A stretch of 64,000 nt of DNA from the NCBI RefSeq assembly GCF_014701235.1, contig NZ_AP022873.1:1860001-1924000 (forward strand), read 5' to 3'. Numbering within the stretch: the first letter of the stretch is position 1; every line of letters starts with the position of its first letter. The position numbers and the translations under genes were made by a program. The notes beneath the pieces were generated by a model. The model was given only the letters and a program-made list of their open reading frames with translations. It made no database searches and had not been told where the DNA came from. Shown one piece after another: positions 17,667 to 27,145 of this stretch. The DNA is from Dissulfurispira thermophila (GTDB taxonomy: Bacteria; Nitrospirota; Thermodesulfovibrionia; Thermodesulfovibrionales; Dissulfurispiraceae).

Positions 17667-18653
17667 TTAAAAAACACTGAACTTAAAATATTTCTTTGGA
17701 TTTGCCTTAATATCCTTTACAAGCTCACTTAAGTCTTTGGTCAGTGTCTTAAGCTCTGATACACTCTCCTTAAACTCGTTTTCGAGCTTTTTATCCTTGA
17801 CCAGACTCCCTGCCACTCCCTCTCCTGCCTCTATTTTTTCGAGAATCTCTGAAAGTTGTTTTGATGCCTTGCTGAGGTTTTCATATAGCATGGGGTCCTC
17901 TGCAAGTTTCTTTAATGACCCGTCGCCTTCTGTCACCTTCTTACCAAATGTCTCAACAGAGGATGCAGCAGAAAGCATCTTATTGTAAAGGGATGGGTCT
18001 TCTATAAGTTTTTTAACTGTCCCATCTGAATCTTTGAAATCCTTTAATATTGTAGACAATGATTTTGATGCATCTCGCAGGTCATTATAGAGTTGAGGAT
18101 CTGTAAGGAATTTTGAATTTGCAATTCCTGTAGCACTCTTTTCTATCTTTTTAAGAAAGACATTGAGATCTCCTATAAACTCTGTAATCTTAGACAGAGC
18201 GATTGAGCCTGCTTTAACAATATCTTTAATCTCTATCTGCTCAACACCCTTTATTACATCCCCATGTGATACTGGTGCAACATCAGGAGAACCATGACTG
18301 ATTTCAATATACTTGTCTCCAAGAAGTCCTATGGTCTGTACAGTAACAGTAGAGTCTTTGCGAATATACTTTGCCGATTTCTTATCTATAGACATGGTGA
18401 CTATAGTGCCGTGTTCTGCATGAAGGCTTATACCTTTGACAGCCCCTATCTCTATGCCTGATATCCATACAGGAGAACCTTTTCTCAGACCCCTCACATC
18501 CTTAATCTGAGCCTTTATCTCTATCTTTGGTGAGAATACATCCTCTATGCCGCCTGCAAAGAATACAGCAAACAACAAAAGCAAGAGCGCAGATGTTACA
18601 ACTATGCCCACCTTGAGTTTTGACCACATAAACTCTTTTTTCACATCAAACAT
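17667..18653 (-). CDS. mlaD: MlaD-type MCE-domain lipid transport protein
   Basis: The 328-aa protein has one N-terminal membrane helix (about residues 12-32) and one MCE/MlaD domain (about 40-115, VRGLRKGSPVWISGIEIGAV and GLLGDKYIEIS). A long helical C-terminal region carries repeated LYNDL/LYNKM/LYENL segments. It is the periplasmic substrate-binding part of a phospholipid transporter linking inner and outer membranes. It overlaps mlaF by 8 bp, giving the order mlaE-mlaF-mlaD. Confidence 0.93.
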   Translation of the reverse strand: MFDVKKEFMWSKLKVGIVVTSALLLLLFAVFFAGGIEDVFSPKIEIKAQIKDVRGLRKGSPVWISGIEIGAVKGISLHAEHGTIVTMSIDKKSAKYIRKDSTVTVQTIGLLGDKYIEISHGSPDVAPVSHGDVIKGVEQIEIKDIVKAGSIALSKITEFIGDLNVFLKKIEKSATGIANSKFLTDPQLYNDLRDASKSLSTILKDFKDSDGTVKKLIEDPSLYNKMLSAASSVETFGKKVTEGDGSLKKLAEDPMLYENLSKASKQLSEILEKIEAGEGVAGSLVKDKKLENEFKESVSELKTLTKDLSELVKDIKANPKKYFKFSVF

Positions 18654-19392
18654 TTTTTACACCTGTATAATTCAATTCACTGAGGAACACCTGAATATCA
18701 GGAATATTTGAATGTAATAGTTTTTCTCTATCGTCGTCAAATGCCAGTTCTCCATCCTTCAAAAACATAAACCTGTCTGCAACCCTCAATGCATCTACAA
18801 CCTTGTGTGTAACAATAATAAAACCCTTTCCACCTTTTGATAATTCAAGAATAAGCTTGCAGATATTTTCTGCATTTACAGGGTCAAGACCTGACGTGGG
18901 CTCATCATAGAGAAACATCTTTGGGTCACATACAGATAATGACCTTGCTATAGAAACCCTTCTGTGCATCCCTCCGCTCAACTGCTCTGGCATAAGTTCC
19001 ATTGCATGCTCTACACCAACAACCCTCAAAAGCTCTCTAACCTTTCTATCTATCTCCTCTTCTGACATCTTTGTATATTCCCTCAGGCAAAATGCTACAT
19101 TTTCCTTTACGCTCAATGAATCAAAAAGCGCTCCCTCTTGAAAGACGAGGCTAAATTTCATCCTCACACTTCTCATCTCTTCCTCTGTTTTGTCTGTTAT
19201 ATCTTCCCCATCAATGATTATCCTGCCAGAGTCTGGTTTTATTAGCCCCATTATTAATTTGAGTATTGTTGTCTTGCCTTCGCCACTGCCTCCAAGGATA
19301 GCAACCTTTTCATCAAAGTTTATAGCAAAACTCAGATTATTTATAATCTGTCTCTGCCCATATGAAAAGCATACATCATCAAACACAATCAT
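18646..19392 (-). CDS. mlaF: Phospholipid ABC transporter ATP-binding protein MlaF
   Basis: The 248-aa ABC ATPase has Walker A GGSGEGKTT, signature LSGGMHRRVSIARSL and Walker B MFLYDEPTSGLDP, followed by the H-loop TH. The GMHRR variant of the signature is characteristic of Mla/Ttg2A ATPases. It pairs with MlaE and drives lipid movement at the inner membrane. Confidence 0.95.
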   Translation of the reverse strand: MIVFDDVCFSYGQRQIINNLSFAINFDEKVAILGGSGEGKTTILKLIMGLIKPDSGRIIIDGEDITDKTEEEMRSVRMKFSLVFQEGALFDSLSVKENVAFCLREYTKMSEEEIDRKVRELLRVVGVEHAMELMPEQLSGGMHRRVSIARSLSVCDPKMFLYDEPTSGLDPVNAENICKLILELSKGGKGFIIVTHKVVDALRVADRFMFLKDGELAFDDDREKLLHSNIPDIQVFLSELNYTGVKNV

Positions 19393-20180
19393 ATCGAAAA
19401 TCCCAGCACATAAAGCAATACCCTCGTTAGTATAAAATCAGAAACTATAATCATTATAATCGAAGCTACAACAGCCCTTGTAGTAGATTTTCTGAGTCCT
19501 GTTGCACCACCCTTTGTAGAAAGTCCTATGTAACAGCATATACATGCTATCAGGTAACCAAATACAAATGGTTTAATTGCTCCTGAAAAGACATTTTCAA
19601 AGACCAATTCCTCTCTTATAGAACTCCAGTATAATGCACCGCTCTGATTACTAACAAACACTGCTATGTAATATCCTCCGAAAAGTGAGACAGCATCACC
19701 TATGATTGTCAGAGCGGGGAGCATTATTATAGAACTTACAATCCTTGGAGTTACAAGTTTTTTTATAGGGTCAATGCCAAATACCCTCAATGTGTCAACC
19801 TGATGCCCAAGTACCATTAATCCTAATTCCGAAGCCATTCCTGCACCAACCCTTCCTGTAAATACAAGTGCAGCTACTACAGGTCCCAGCTCTCTGATAA
19901 CTGATATACCAACCACCTTTCCTGTATAAACCTTCATCCCGAGTCTTGATAGTTCCGCAGACAACTGGAGAGAAAGCGCCATACCAACAAAGAGTGCTAC
20001 AATAAAGATAATAAAAAAAGAACCTGCCCCTGCATAATCCATCTGCTCAATGGCATCTTTGAAATAAAACGGTCTTTTAAAGATATTCAAAACACCCTTA
20101 AAAGAAAGCATATAGAGGTCCTGAAGGTCTCTTATCAATTCCTTCAGTCTATTCATTACCACGCCGCTCCCTTGCTTCAT
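19389..20180 (-). CDS. mlaE: Phospholipid ABC transporter permease MlaE
   Basis: This is a 263-aa membrane protein of the MlaE/Ttg2B family, with about five hydrophobic helices and the conserved segments VGISVIRELGPVVAALVFTG, RVGAGMASELG and VLGHQVDTLRVFGIDP. It is the permease of the Mla lipid transporter. AGGGAGCG lies upstream of the ATG, and the second Met (about residue 9) is an alternative start. Confidence 0.95.
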   Translation of the reverse strand: MKQGSGVVMNRLKELIRDLQDLYMLSFKGVLNIFKRPFYFKDAIEQMDYAGAGSFFIIFIVALFVGMALSLQLSAELSRLGMKVYTGKVVGISVIRELGPVVAALVFTGRVGAGMASELGLMVLGHQVDTLRVFGIDPIKKLVTPRIVSSIIMLPALTIIGDAVSLFGGYYIAVFVSNQSGALYWSSIREELVFENVFSGAIKPFVFGYLIACICCYIGLSTKGGATGLRKSTTRAVVASIIMIIVSDFILTRVLLYVLGFSI

Positions 20181-20184
20181 CTCT

Positions 20185-21093
20185 TTATGCCCTTTTCCAT
20201 CTTCTATGTATCCACAGCCATTCTGATGGGTGTTGTTCTATATAATCTTCGATAAATTCAGAAAATCTCTTTGTATCCTCTATCAAAGCCTTTTCAACAT
20301 CCTCTTTTTCTGACAATATAACCTCGGGATAGATATTGATGACATGCTTATGTGCATTAGGTTCATCAAGGCGGTTAATGAATATAGGAATTACTGCAGC
20401 ACCTGTCTTTCTTGCCATCAACGCTGGCATCTTTGATGTCCATGCTGGTCTGCCCAAAAAATCTATTTTATATCCTTCATCCTTTAAAACAGCCTGGTCC
20501 ATCAATATCCCAATCCCCCTGTTTTTCTTTAACTCTCGCATCATGCCTTTTAGTGCACCCTTTTTATAAATCACATTGTTCCCATATCTTGCCCTCACAT
20601 TCTCTATAAGCCTATTAAGATATATATTATCCTGTGTGCGGGCTACAACAGAGACATTATCAACCTTTACACCAAAGACAAGTGCCATTAATTCCCAGTT
20701 GCCACAGTGACCAGTTATGAATATCACACCTTTGTTTTTTGATTTTGCATTCAGATAGTTATCAATGCCTCTAATCTCTACATTATCAATGATGCCTTTG
20801 CCATAACCCCAATAAATTTTAATAATCTCTGCAAAAGACCTGCCGAGATTCTTGAAAGTCTCACGAGCTATACTGACTGCAATTGTTCTATTACTAACTG
20901 CTAATGGCGTAAGCTTGTTAGCATATGTCTTTTTTATATTTTCAATAGCAATCTTCCTTCTATCCTGCCATATATAAAAAACTAAAAGGCCGAGGATTTC
21001 CCCGACCTTTAATGCCAATCTGTGCGGAAGTATTGCAAGAGGAAAAGAAAAAGCAATAATAAGAGAAGTCGTAAATAGCCATCTAATCTTCAT
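20185..21093 (-). CDS. LpxL/HtrB-family lipid A acyltransferase
   Basis: The 302-aa protein has an N-terminal membrane anchor. It shows the acyltransferase motif ITGHCGNWELMALVFG (HX4E, about residues 128-143), GIGILMDQAV and PSEWLWIHRRWK at the C-terminus. It is a late acyltransferase adding a secondary acyl chain to lipid A. Which position or chain it uses cannot be told from sequence. It lies directly downstream of the Lon-like gene and upstream of mlaE, consistent with an envelope-lipid gene set. Confidence 0.9.
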   Translation of the reverse strand: MKIRWLFTTSLIIAFSFPLAILPHRLALKVGEILGLLVFYIWQDRRKIAIENIKKTYANKLTPLAVSNRTIAVSIARETFKNLGRSFAEIIKIYWGYGKGIIDNVEIRGIDNYLNAKSKNKGVIFITGHCGNWELMALVFGVKVDNVSVVARTQDNIYLNRLIENVRARYGNNVIYKKGALKGMMRELKKNRGIGILMDQAVLKDEGYKIDFLGRPAWTSKMPALMARKTGAAVIPIFINRLDEPNAHKHVINIYPEVILSEKEDVEKALIEDTKRFSEFIEDYIEQHPSEWLWIHRRWKRA

Positions 21094-23531
21094 TTATTAT
21101 TTGCGTTATTGTCTCCTTCTTTTTTCTCTGCTGCCTTTTCTTCTTCTTTTTCTTTTTTCTTCTCAAGTGCTTCTGATATTTCCTCAAGCCTCTTCATTAC
21201 AAGATAATTTATTGTGCCTTCAGGGTATGTGCCGTCCTCTCTCTGCACACCCGCAGACATGCCCGTGAGTATTTCAAGCCCCTCCTCCATTTTTTCGATA
21301 GGGTATATGAAAAATTTGTTGTCCTTTACAGCATCAACAACCTCCTGCCTGAGCATAAGGTGTTTTATATTCCTTTTGGGAATTATCACACCATGCCCAT
21401 CAAGCCCTCTAACCTTGCATAAATCAAAGAAACCTTCTATCTTTTCATTTACACCACCTATTGGCTGGACATCACCATTTTGGTCCATAGAGCCTGTCAC
21501 AGCGATATTCTGCTTTAAAGGCACCCCTGAGATGCTACTTAAAAGTGCATAAAGCTCTGCGCATGTAGCACTGTCACCCTCTACCATCTCGTAAAGCTGC
21601 TCAAAGGTTATAGATGCAGAAAGACTTATAGGCCTTTTTGTTGCATATTTACTGCCGAGATAGCTTGATATAATCATGATTGCCTTTTCATGAATCTTTC
21701 CGCTCATCTTTGTCTCGCGCTCTATATTTACAACCCCAGCCTTTCCTGTGTATGTCCTTGCAGTTATCCTCGAAGGCTTTCCAAAGCTGTAATCTCCTAA
21801 ATCTAATACCGCAAGACCATTAACCTGTCCAACCTTTTCCCCATCTGTCTCTACTATAAGTGTATCTTCCAGTATCATTTCCCTAATACGCTCTTCAATT
21901 CTGTTTGCCCTGTAAATCTTCTCTTCAATAGCCTTTGTCACATGTTCTGCCTTTACAATATTGCTTCCTGCATTTTTCGCCCAGTAGTGTGCTTCCCTTA
22001 TAATGTCTGCTATATAACTGAATTTTGTTGAAAGCTTGTCCTGATGCTCTGCAAGCCTTGAACCGTATTCCACAATCTTTGCCACCCCGCTTCTATCAAA
22101 TGGCAAGAGGTTTTCTTCCTTCTGACAACTTGCTACAAAAAATGCATATTTCTCTATGTTCTCATTCGTCCTTGGCATCCTGCTGTCAAAATCAGCCTTT
22201 ACCTTGAACAATTCCTTATATTCTTCATCAAGGTTATACAATAAATAATAAAGATATGGATTGCCCACAAGTATAACCTTCACATCAAGAGGTATTGGCT
22301 CAGGTTTCAGTGCTGTTGTGCTTAAAAGCCTATATTGTTCCCATACATCTTCTATTTTTATCTCTTTGTTTTTTATTGACCTCTTCAATGCATCATAAGA
22401 AAATATATTCCTTAAAAGGTCAAGGGCATTTATTACTATGTATCCACCGTTTGCCCTATGTAGCGAACCTGCCTTTATCATAGAGAAATCTGTCAATGCC
22501 ATCCCATACTGAACCTTATATTCTATCCTCCCAAATAGATTTAGATAAGTAGGATTACTCTCAAAAACAACTGGAGCGCCTTTGCAGTCAGCATTATTGA
22601 CAATCACATTCACAGTGTATCTCACAAATGATACCTCTGGTTTAGGCATCTTCATAAAAGGCAGAGGTGGAGCCTGTTCTTCGGTTATTTTGAAATCATC
22701 CAGATGTGAAAGTATGTCTTCTTTTACTGCATCGAGATATGCAACTATCTTCTCATACCCCTTATATTTCTCCTTCAGTTCTTCTATAAAATGTCCTACA
22801 GCAGCAAGGGCAATCTCCCTTTCGAGCCGCGACAGCATGTCTTTTACAAGCTTTTCTGCTTCACGCACTGCCCGAACAACATCATCCAGTTTTTCCTGAA
22901 GCATCTTGCCTATCTCTTCAACCTTTTTCCTTGTCTTTTCATCAAGAGCAGCAAACTCTTCTTCTGTAAGTGGCTCTCCGTTCTTTTTTATAGGGACAAT
23001 TAAAAGTCCTGTTACAGCCTTTCTTATTGCAAAGCCCTTAGCCATGGCATCTTCTTCAAGGCTCGTGAAAAGTGACTTCTGTTTTTGCTGAAATTCCTCA
23101 AGTATCTTGCTTCGCTGCTTTTCATATTCTTTAGATTCAAAAGCCTTTGGTATCTCAATCCTCAAGTTCTTTATAAGGGTATCCATATCCTTCTGAAAGA
23201 CAACTCCTTTGCCGGGATCAAGAGATACAGCAAGCGGATTATCAGGATCTTTGAAGTTATAGACATAACACCAGTCACTTGGGACACTTTCCTTTGATGC
23301 CCGCTCATTCAACAATGTCCTTATTGTCCTCATCTTGCCTGTGCCGCTTTCACCAAGCACATATATATTAAAGCCCTTGCTTATAAGCCCCAGGCCAAAA
23401 TCAAGTGACCTCAAAGCCCTTTCCTGCCCTATTGTTCCTTCAAACTTGCCAATATCATCTGTTGTATCAAATCGAAATATACTTAAATCACAACACTTGT
23501 AAAGCTCTTCAGGTCTTAGTTTCATTACCAT
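21090..23531 (-). CDS. Lon-like ATP-dependent protease (AAA_32 / LonB-type)
   Basis: This is an 813-aa protein. The N-terminal region carries Walker A GESGTGK (residues 60-66), and a helical insertion follows. The C-terminal Lon protease domain has the catalytic Ser in EGDSATCAELYALLS (near residue 656) and the catalytic Lys in GGVNEKIEGF (near residue 699). A charged Glu/Lys tail ends the protein. It lacks the Lon substrate-binding N-domain, which is typical of the soluble AAA_32/Lon-like group whose substrates are poorly known. GGAGGTAAGAC precedes the ATG at 23531. Confidence 0.9.
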   Translation of the reverse strand: MVMKLRPEELYKCCDLSIFRFDTTDDIGKFEGTIGQERALRSLDFGLGLISKGFNIYVLGESGTGKMRTIRTLLNERASKESVPSDWCYVYNFKDPDNPLAVSLDPGKGVVFQKDMDTLIKNLRIEIPKAFESKEYEKQRSKILEEFQQKQKSLFTSLEEDAMAKGFAIRKAVTGLLIVPIKKNGEPLTEEEFAALDEKTRKKVEEIGKMLQEKLDDVVRAVREAEKLVKDMLSRLEREIALAAVGHFIEELKEKYKGYEKIVAYLDAVKEDILSHLDDFKITEEQAPPLPFMKMPKPEVSFVRYTVNVIVNNADCKGAPVVFESNPTYLNLFGRIEYKVQYGMALTDFSMIKAGSLHRANGGYIVINALDLLRNIFSYDALKRSIKNKEIKIEDVWEQYRLLSTTALKPEPIPLDVKVILVGNPYLYYLLYNLDEEYKELFKVKADFDSRMPRTNENIEKYAFFVASCQKEENLLPFDRSGVAKIVEYGSRLAEHQDKLSTKFSYIADIIREAHYWAKNAGSNIVKAEHVTKAIEEKIYRANRIEERIREMILEDTLIVETDGEKVGQVNGLAVLDLGDYSFGKPSRITARTYTGKAGVVNIERETKMSGKIHEKAIMIISSYLGSKYATKRPISLSASITFEQLYEMVEGDSATCAELYALLSSISGVPLKQNIAVTGSMDQNGDVQPIGGVNEKIEGFFDLCKVRGLDGHGVIIPKRNIKHLMLRQEVVDAVKDNKFFIYPIEKMEEGLEILTGMSAGVQREDGTYPEGTINYLVMKRLEEISEALEKKKEKEEEKAAEKKEGDNNANNK

Positions 23532-23623
23532 GTCTTACCTCCTCATATTAGCTTACTGCTCATCGTTCATTATTCATAGCAAAAAAAACTTAAGACTATT
23601 AACTATGAACTATCCGTTATGAG

Positions 23624-24589
23624 CTATTTTGCCCTTGGATGATGTTCTAAATAAACCTTTCTTATCCTGTCACCTGTCACCTTTGTATAAATCTGCGTTG
23701 TTGATATATCAGAATGTCCAAGCATCTTCTGAACAGATCTTAAATCTGCTCCACCTTCGAGCAGATGAGTTGCAAATGAATGCCTTATAGTATGAGGTGT
23801 GAGCTTAAGTCCAACAATATTACCTAATTTTTTCAGTGCCTGCCAGAATCTTTGCCTTGTCATAGGCATTCCTCTACTTGTCAGGAATACAAAAGGTGAC
23901 TGCTTGTTTTTAAGCAGACCCTGCCTTAACTCATGCATATATCTTCTTACCTTTTCTATTGCCCTTTGATTTATTGGTACTATCCTTTCCTTTGCCCCCT
24001 TACCCATAATCCTCAAAAAGCCACCCTCGAAATTCAGATCATTAACCTTTATAGATATTATCTCACTAACCCTTAATCCTGATGAATACATCAACTCAAG
24101 CATTGCAGAGTCTCTGATAAACAACTGATAGCCTGTAGTTGGCGGCTCATAGTCCAGTAGTTTTTTTATATCATCAATATTTAATGCCTTTGGGAGTCTT
24201 TCCCATTGTTTCGGTGTCTTTATAGTTTCTGTTGGATCCTCAGAAATAACCTTTTCTATTATCAAAAACTTCGAAAAACCCTTCACAGAAGATATAAATC
24301 TACATACAGTTCGAGCAGACTGCCCCTTATCTCTAAGTTCGCCCATATAGTTTACAATACTTTCTCGTGTAAAAGACTGCAAAAAGTTATTAGTAGGCTG
24401 TTGACTAAAGTCTGTTTTTTTAGCAATATATTCGAAGAATCCCTTTAAGTCAAGGCAATAAGATTCCACTGTGTTTCTTGACAGCCCTTTTTCAACAGTA
24501 AGGTATGAGGCAAATCTATTAAGCAACGAAACCACATCAGCATCAAGGTGCTGAATATCTGTGTGATCTTTCTTATTCTTTAAATTCAT
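23624..24589 (-). CDS. xerD: Tyrosine recombinase of the XerC/XerD family
   Basis: The 321-aa protein has an N-terminal SAM-like core-binding domain (LTVEKGLSRNTVESY) and a C-terminal catalytic domain. It shows SGLRVSEI (Arg I), HTIRHSFATHLLEGGADLRS (His-X2-Arg), LGHSDISTTQIYTKV (His and Tyr nucleophile). Full catalytic set and size suggest chromosome dimer resolution at dif. XerC versus XerD cannot be decided with certainty, and no dif-like site or mobile element is visible next to it. Confidence 0.88.
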   Translation of the reverse strand: MNLKNKKDHTDIQHLDADVVSLLNRFASYLTVEKGLSRNTVESYCLDLKGFFEYIAKKTDFSQQPTNNFLQSFTRESIVNYMGELRDKGQSARTVCRFISSVKGFSKFLIIEKVISEDPTETIKTPKQWERLPKALNIDDIKKLLDYEPPTTGYQLFIRDSAMLELMYSSGLRVSEIISIKVNDLNFEGGFLRIMGKGAKERIVPINQRAIEKVRRYMHELRQGLLKNKQSPFVFLTSRGMPMTRQRFWQALKKLGNIVGLKLTPHTIRHSFATHLLEGGADLRSVQKMLGHSDISTTQIYTKVTGDRIRKVYLEHHPRAK

Positions 24590-24592
24590 ACC

Positions 24593-25402
24593 TTATATCT
24601 CAAGTTCTGTGCGTACAAAATCGCTCTTTTTATTTGTTACATACTCATCAATTCCTGTAGATATTTTCAATTTCTGATACAAAATATCAGCAAGCTTCAG
24701 CAGATTTATGGTATCCTCTCTGTTATACATCAACAATAATTCCCTTGCCTCGATACTACCTCTCCTTGCTTGCTCCCAGAGTTTAACCGCAGCATAGCCA
24801 TCCATTCCCTTAACAGAATCATCCCTTTCTATACCAAATATTGTTTCGAGCTTCTTTAGACCACCATTAATCTCAAGCCTTCGTGCTGCAAAACAGAGGT
24901 CAAAATGGGGAATATCAAATCTCACACCTGGAAAAGACCTCATAAGAAAAGGAATGTCAAACACTGCACCATAAAAAGTTATCAGGCACTTATAGCCAGA
25001 CAGTGCCTTGTTTATATTTTCTGCTGTAAGATTTTCCCCTCTGACAAGGCACCTCCAGTCATATCCATCATAAAGCCCTACGACTGTAACATAGCCACCC
25101 TGATTTGGCTGAAAGCCGTTAGTCTCAATATCAAGACAGACAGCACCATCTTTAAACACATCAAAAAGCCTCCAGTGCTCTCTCCGTTTCATTATCTTTG
25201 CAAAATACTCTGCATTGCCAATGCCAAGTTCCATTGAAGACTGCATCAATTGATTATCATAGATTCTTTTTCTTTCAGGACTTATACCATCTATCTCATC
25301 ACAATTACAAAAGTCATCCCATGTAATGATTCCATTCCTCCAGATATGTCTTTCGAGTTTTTCTCCTATGCCGTTAAGTAATGAAAATGTATGCCTTATC
25401 AC
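24593..25402 (-). CDS. YprB-type RNase H-like exonuclease domain protein
   Basis: The 269-aa protein shows a DEDD-type 3'-5' exonuclease pattern: CLDIETNGF (Asp-X-Glu, about residue 89), TFYGAVFDIPFL, FDLCFAARRL and YNREDTINL (the last Asp). It matches the YprB RNase H-like domain family, which acts on nucleic acids; the physiological substrate is unknown. It is the most upstream gene of the long minus-strand run, 3 bp before xerD. Confidence 0.85.
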   Translation of the reverse strand: MIRHTFSLLNGIGEKLERHIWRNGIITWDDFCNCDEIDGISPERKRIYDNQLMQSSMELGIGNAEYFAKIMKRREHWRLFDVFKDGAVCLDIETNGFQPNQGGYVTVVGLYDGYDWRCLVRGENLTAENINKALSGYKCLITFYGAVFDIPFLMRSFPGVRFDIPHFDLCFAARRLEINGGLKKLETIFGIERDDSVKGMDGYAAVKLWEQARRGSIEARELLLMYNREDTINLLKLADILYQKLKISTGIDEYVTNKKSDFVRTELEI

Positions 25403-25514
25403 AAAATATTCCTTTCTGAAAATTATTTTGTTCTTATTATACTCTAAAACAACCCTGAAAAGGACAGAGGCTTTTAGAGTGTCAAAGCTAAATGCCCGTG
25501 AACGTCGTACTAAG

Positions 25515-25578
25515 TGACTGCAAGGCAGTCATCCTGAAGGCAAATACCCGAAGGATCTCAAAGGCATGAGACCCTTCG
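25515..25578. repeat. Two-hairpin intergenic element
   Basis: In the 287-bp divergent gap between the YprB-like gene and truA, TGACTGC-AAG-GCAGTCA (25515-25531) is a perfect hairpin. A second, longer stem (CGAAGG and TCTC pairing with GAGA and CCTTCG, 25549-25578) follows. The sequence style resembles common dispersed intergenic repeats of bacteria; no second copy is in the window. Function is unknown. Confidence 0.5.
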
Positions 25579-25689
25579 CAGTCCATCATGCTTTTAACAA
25601 TTCTACACACATTTGGGGGGAAGTCAAATAAAAATTTGGTCATAAATTGTAAATTTAATTGATAATCTGTAAAAATAAAAACAACAAAA

Positions 25690-26508
25690 ATGAGAAATAT
25701 AAAACTTTCCATACAATATGACGGCACTAATTACAACGGATGGCAGATACAGCCCTCTGAGATTTCAGATTTGAGATTTGAGATTGCAAATTACAAAAAA
25801 AAGAAAGACATTATTACAATACAGGGAATAATCCAGTCCACAATCAAAAAAATCACGGGTGAAGATGCAAAGGTCATTGCCGCCGGGAGGACAGATACAG
25901 GAGTGCATGCTATAGAGCAAATTGCATCTTTTAAGACATCATCTCACCTATCAGCAGATGTCATAAAAAGGGCATTAAATGCTGTCTTACCTTATGACAT
26001 AAGGATATTAGATGCATGCGATGCAGCAGATGATTTTCATCCAAGATATAATGCAAAAAGCAAGACTTATGTTTATATCATCTCTAACTCTGCAATAATA
26101 TCTCCTTTTCTTTACAGGTATGCATGGAAAATCCCACACAATCTTGACATCGAAAAGATGAAGACTGCATCAGAATTTTTAAAAGGCAGACATGACTTCT
26201 CTGCATTCAGGGCAAGTGGCTGTGGAGCAAAAAATCCTGTGCGGACTATTCTAAATATCTCGATTGAAAGATTAAATGCTATTCATCTTTTCGATATGCA
26301 TTTATCAGGCAATTTTTTAAAGATACGATTACAAGCAGATGCATTTTTAAGGCACATGGTTAGAAATATAGTTGGAACACTTGTTGAGATCGGGAAGGGG
26401 AAAATAGAACCTGAAGATATAAAAAAAATCATTAATTCTAAAAAAAGAAATCTTGCCGGACCAACATCACCTGCAAAAGGTCTGTTTTTAGAGAAGGTAT
26501 TTTTTTAA
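25690..26508 (+). CDS. truA: tRNA pseudouridine(38-40) synthase
   Basis: The 272-aa protein has the TruA signature AAGRTDTGVHA with catalytic Asp69, the N-terminal QYDGTNYNGWQ and the C-terminal RHMVRNIVGTLVEIGKG. It modifies anticodon-arm uridines 38-40. Oddity: between WQIQP and TIQGIIQ there are about 19 extra residues (about 23-41), encoded by AGATTTGAGATTTGAG repeat DNA; other TruA proteins have only about 5 residues here. It converges on, and overlaps by 4 bp, the TraR gene. Confidence 0.95.
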   Translation: MRNIKLSIQYDGTNYNGWQIQPSEISDLRFEIANYKKKKDIITIQGIIQSTIKKITGEDAKVIAAGRTDTGVHAIEQIASFKTSSHLSADVIKRALNAVLPYDIRILDACDAADDFHPRYNAKSKTYVYIISNSAIISPFLYRYAWKIPHNLDIEKMKTASEFLKGRHDFSAFRASGCGAKNPVRTILNISIERLNAIHLFDMHLSGNFLKIRLQADAFLRHMVRNIVGTLVEIGKGKIEPEDIKKIINSKKRNLAGPTSPAKGLFLEKVFF

Positions 26509-27104
26509 ACTTCCTCTTCACGCTCTATCTTTTCAAGCAACTCTTTTTTTTCCTGGCAATCCCTACAGTAGATTGCAAAAGGCATTATTTTAAGGCGCTC
26601 CTCGCTTATCTCATCACCACATTCTTCACATATGCCGTATGTGTTTTCATCAAGCTTTCTTAGTGCAGCATCTATTTTAATTAATGTCTCTCTGTGGGTG
26701 CTTAACTGCTTAAGGTTTATATCTTCAGAAAGGTCAACTACAGACATATCTCCATCATCCATAACAGTCTCTACAAGTTGCTTCCTTTCACCTGACTTAA
26801 ACTTCTTGATCTCTGATTTAGCTTCCCTGACAATGTCTTCTCTTTTCTGTATAAGCAGCTTTCTAAGCCTTTCTTTCCTTGCTTTCTCATCTTCAATAAT
26901 AGACTTTTTCTTTATAGCAGCCTCTGTCTTTTTTTGTGTTGTCTTCTTCTTTTCTGGCATCCTTTTCTTCTCCATTTTTGTCTTTATTCCTGTCTTTGCC
27001 TTAGATTTTTCTTTTGTTGTCTTTTTTGCAGCAGTGGTTTTTGTCTTTGACAGCACCTTTGTTTTAGTCTTTGGCTTTGGCGCCTTTTTTGTTTTCTTTG
27101 GCAT
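26505..27104 (-). CDS. DksA/TraR-type zinc-finger protein with Lys-rich N-terminal tail
   Basis: The 199-aa protein ends in a C4 zinc finger (YGICEECGDEISEERLK and IYCRDCQEKKE, about residues 158-188) of the TraR/DksA family. A coiled coil precedes it (about 80-150). The first about 70 residues are almost only Lys, Thr, Ala and Glu. DksA-like proteins act in the RNA polymerase secondary channel in the stringent response. The basic tail is not found in E. coli DksA and could bind nucleic acid. SD GAGGAGG lies before the ATG. Confidence 0.88.
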   Translation of the reverse strand: MPKKTKKAPKPKTKTKVLSKTKTTAAKKTTKEKSKAKTGIKTKMEKKRMPEKKKTTQKKTEAAIKKKSIIEDEKARKERLRKLLIQKREDIVREAKSEIKKFKSGERKQLVETVMDDGDMSVVDLSEDINLKQLSTHRETLIKIDAALRKLDENTYGICEECGDEISEERLKIMPFAIYCRDCQEKKELLEKIEREEEV

Positions 27105-27114
27105 TATCCCTCCT

Positions 27115-27145
27115 CAAAAAACAGGTTAGGGCTAAGGCTAACCTT
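27115..27145 (-). terminator. Rho-independent terminator after the 46-aa ORF
   Basis: On the minus strand AGGTTAG and CTAACCT form a 7-bp stem with an 8-base loop, followed by G and six Ts. The hairpin includes the stop codon of the 46-aa ORF and lies just before the Shine-Dalgarno of the TraR gene. It may therefore separate the ribosomal operon from TraR or act as an attenuator. Confidence 0.65.
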
